A stretch of DNA of 6,066 nucleotides from assembly GCA_900543305.1 (NCBI GenBank), contig UQQZ01000113.1, forward strand, positions 1-6,066. The letters are read 5' to 3'. The DNA comes from an uncultured Oscillospiraceae bacterium. GTDB taxonomy: Bacteria; Bacillota; Clostridia; Oscillospirales; Acutalibacteraceae. Each line of letters opens with the position of its first letter. The stretch's first letter is position 1. Positions 4,533 through 6,066 of the stretch are shown here, one piece after another. Position numbers and translations under genes: made by a program. Under the pieces are notes generated by a model that was given only the letters and a program-made list of their open reading frames with translations, was not told the DNA's origin and did not search any database.

Positions 4533-6066
4533 GCAGAAAGAAAAAGAAAGAGGAAAAACGAGAGCAGCTGGCTATCAAGGACTTCTTCGACCGCATCCTG
4601 CCCGGCGTCCTCAAGTTCTATTCCGACCACTACATCTGCGGGGATTCTTACCGCTGTGTGTGGGCCATCAAGGAGTACCCGCCCTCCACCGAGGAACAGG
4701 CCATTCTCAGACAGCTTGCAGACCGCACCCATGTCACCCTGCGGATCTACAACCGGCTGGTGGACCATGCGGAACAGCACCGGATCATCCAAAACGCCAA
4801 CCGGCGCAACCGGCTTCGCTTCGGCGGGGATGACATCCAAGAGATGGTAGACGCGGAGCATAATTTGAAAGATGTGAAGCAGCTGTTGACCAATCTGCGG
4901 ACCAACGGTGAGACTCTCCTGCACACTGCCGTGTTCATCGAACTAAAAGCCGCGGACATGGATAAACTGCGGGAGCTGCAATCCGACGTGATGATGGAGC
5001 TGACCCGGTGTAAGATCAGCGTGGACAGGCTAACCCTCCGCCAGCTGGATGGGTTCCTCTCGGTGCTGCCCTTCGGGTACAACCACTTTGGCAGCCAGTA
5101 CGAGCGGGTGCTGCCCGCCAGCTCGGTGGCCAATCTCTATCCCTTTAATTACAGCGGCAAAACCGATCCCCACGGCTTCTACCTGGGGAGGGATAAGTTT
5201 GGCACCAACATTCTCACGGACTTCGACAGGAGATCCGATGACAAGACCAACGCCAACGTGCTGATCTTGGGCAACTCCGGCCAGGGCAAGTCCCATCTGC
5301 TCAAAGGCATCCTCGCCAATTTGCGAGAGTCCGGGAAATCCCTCTTGGTCTTAGACCCTGAGGCGGAATATCAGGAGCTTTGCGAAAATCTGGGCGGGTG
5401 CTACTTGGATTACCTGTCCGGGGAGTACGTTATCAATCCGCTTCAACCCCAGAATTGGGACGAAGACCCGGTCAACGAGGACGATGAGCGCACCCCCGAG
5501 CAGCGTGACGCTGCACCCATATCGCGTTTTCCTATAAGCGAATTAGGGAAGCTCGCTCCCGCGCCGCAGTCTCCCGTTGTACCCGTCCCCGGTCCCTTTC
5601 AGAAAACCACCATGCTCTCCCGCCACATCTCTTACTTAAAAGACTTCTTCCGCTCCTACAAAGATTTCACCACGGCCCAGCTGGACACCATTGAGCTGAT
5701 GCTCCAAAAGCTGTACCGGCGCTTTGACATGGACGACTACACGGACTTCTCCCAGGTGGCTCCAGACAAATTCCCCACCATGTCGGATTTCTATGACCTG
5801 CTGGAAGAAGAATACGATTTGTACGATGCGAAGAAGAAAAACCTCTTTTCCGAGGAAACTATCCAGGAGGTGTGCCTGGGACTCCACTCCATGTGCAAGG
5901 GCGCGGAGAGCAAGTATTTCAACGGGCATACCAATATTAAGGATGACAAATTCCTGGTGTTTGGGGTCAAGGGGATCATGGAGCTGAACCGCAGTCTGCG
6001 GGATGCTCTCCTTTTTTCCATCCTGTCCTACATGACCAACGCGCTGCTGGGCGCTGGCAACTATGT
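4529..6066 (+). CDS. virB4: VirB4-family conjugation ATPase, N-terminal 512 residues
   Basis: The frame is open from TTG 4529 to the right edge; the C-terminus is outside the window. After a very basic start (MSRKKKKEEKREQ) comes the VirB4 N-terminal domain, which includes ILPGVLKFYSDHYICGDSYRCVWAI and LPFGYNHFGSQYERVLPASSVANLYPF. The ATPase core begins with FYLGRDKFGTNILTDF. Its Walker A is GNSGQGKS (residues 248-255, nucleotides 5270-5293), followed by LVLDPEAEY (about 273-281), a typical VirB4 element. Walker B and later motifs lie beyond the edge. The downstream part LSRHISYLKDFFRSYKDFTTAQLDTIELML is also typical of Firmicutes VirB4. Between W310 and L363 there is an unusually long acidic then proline-rich linker that may be an in-frame insertion. 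VirB4 is the cytoplasmic motor for assembly and DNA transfer. It overlaps the sortase by 4 bases. Confidence 0.93.
   Translation, partial: MSRKKKKEEKREQLAIKDFFDRILPGVLKFYSDHYICGDSYRCVWAIKEYPPSTEEQAILRQLADRTHVTLRIYNRLVDHAEQHRIIQNANRRNRLRFGGDDIQEMVDAEHNLKDVKQLLTNLRTNGETLLHTAVFIELKAADMDKLRELQSDVMMELTRCKISVDRLTLRQLDGFLSVLPFGYNHFGSQYERVLPASSVANLYPFNYSGKTDPHGFYLGRDKFGTNILTDFDRRSDDKTNANVLILGNSGQGKSHLLKGILANLRESGKSLLVLDPEAEYQELCENLGGCYLDYLSGEYVINPLQPQNWDEDPVNEDDERTPEQRDAAPISRFPISELGKLAPAPQSPVVPVPGPFQKTTMLSRHISYLKDFFRSYKDFTTAQLDTIELMLQKLYRRFDMDDYTDFSQVAPDKFPTMSDFYDLLEEEYDLYDAKKKNLFSEETIQEVCLGLHSMCKGAESKYFNGHTNIKDDKFLVFGVKGIMELNRSLRDALLFSILSYMTNALLGAGNY
5501..5513. repeat. Short palindrome at the left edge of the VirB4 linker
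   Basis: CAGCGTGACGCTG is a perfect 6-bp inverted repeat around a single G. It sits just where the VirB4 coding sequence changes from acidic linker to a proline-rich, differently composed segment. No matching palindrome is visible at the right edge. Confidence 0.6.

Noticed and set aside
5501..5611. A frameshift or broken VirB4 gene caused by the odd linker
   Set aside because: Codon-by-codon reading shows the frame stays open through the segment, and conserved VirB4 sequence continues in the same frame on both sides.

Overview
The window is the middle of a type IV secretion (conjugation) gene cluster from an integrative and conjugative element. The host is most likely a GC-rich gut Clostridia (Oscillospiraceae/Ruminococcaceae type). 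Three things point there: strong AGGAGG-type ribosome binding sites with frequent TTG starts, a Gram-positive sortase with a wall-anchored surface protein, and a VirB6/VirB3/VirB4-like set in the order known from Firmicutes elements such as Tn1549 relatives. The host and element assignments are inferences. Every supported gene is on the + strand.

Layout. Positions 1-429 hold the C-terminal end of a Cna-B/SpaA-type surface adhesin with a VPQTG sorting signal, followed at once by an intrinsic terminator (441-470). The next block has an uncharacterised soluble protein (492-905) and a small secreted two-helix membrane protein that looks like a VirB2 or DUF3852 protein (919-1254). About 205 bases without a credible gene follow (1255-1459). 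They contain a perfect 11-bp hairpin and two related, base-pair-covarying, multi-hairpin repeats. Then come a HEPN-domain protein (1460-1870), a polytopic VirB6/TrbL-like channel protein (1902-2834), a PrgI/VirB3-like small membrane protein (2848-3114), a TraC/VirB4-N-terminal-like soluble protein (3127-3729), a class B sortase (3726-4532), and a VirB4 ATPase that runs off the right edge (4529 to the end).

How the genes work together. VirB4 is the energising ATPase. The PrgI-like protein is its probable inner-membrane partner, the TrbL-like protein the channel core, and the DUF3852-like protein a candidate pilin-like subunit. The sortase probably anchors the adhesin to peptidoglycan so that donor and recipient cells make contact. 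From 1902 onward the genes are tightly packed, with gaps of 12-13 bases or 4-base stop/start overlaps, indicating one translationally coupled operon. The HEPN gene and the palindromic region before it look like an insertion into this otherwise compact operon.

The most unusual items are the tandem structured repeats at 1278-1433, the HEPN gene next to them, and an apparently extra proline-rich in-frame segment in VirB4 (about 5500-5600).
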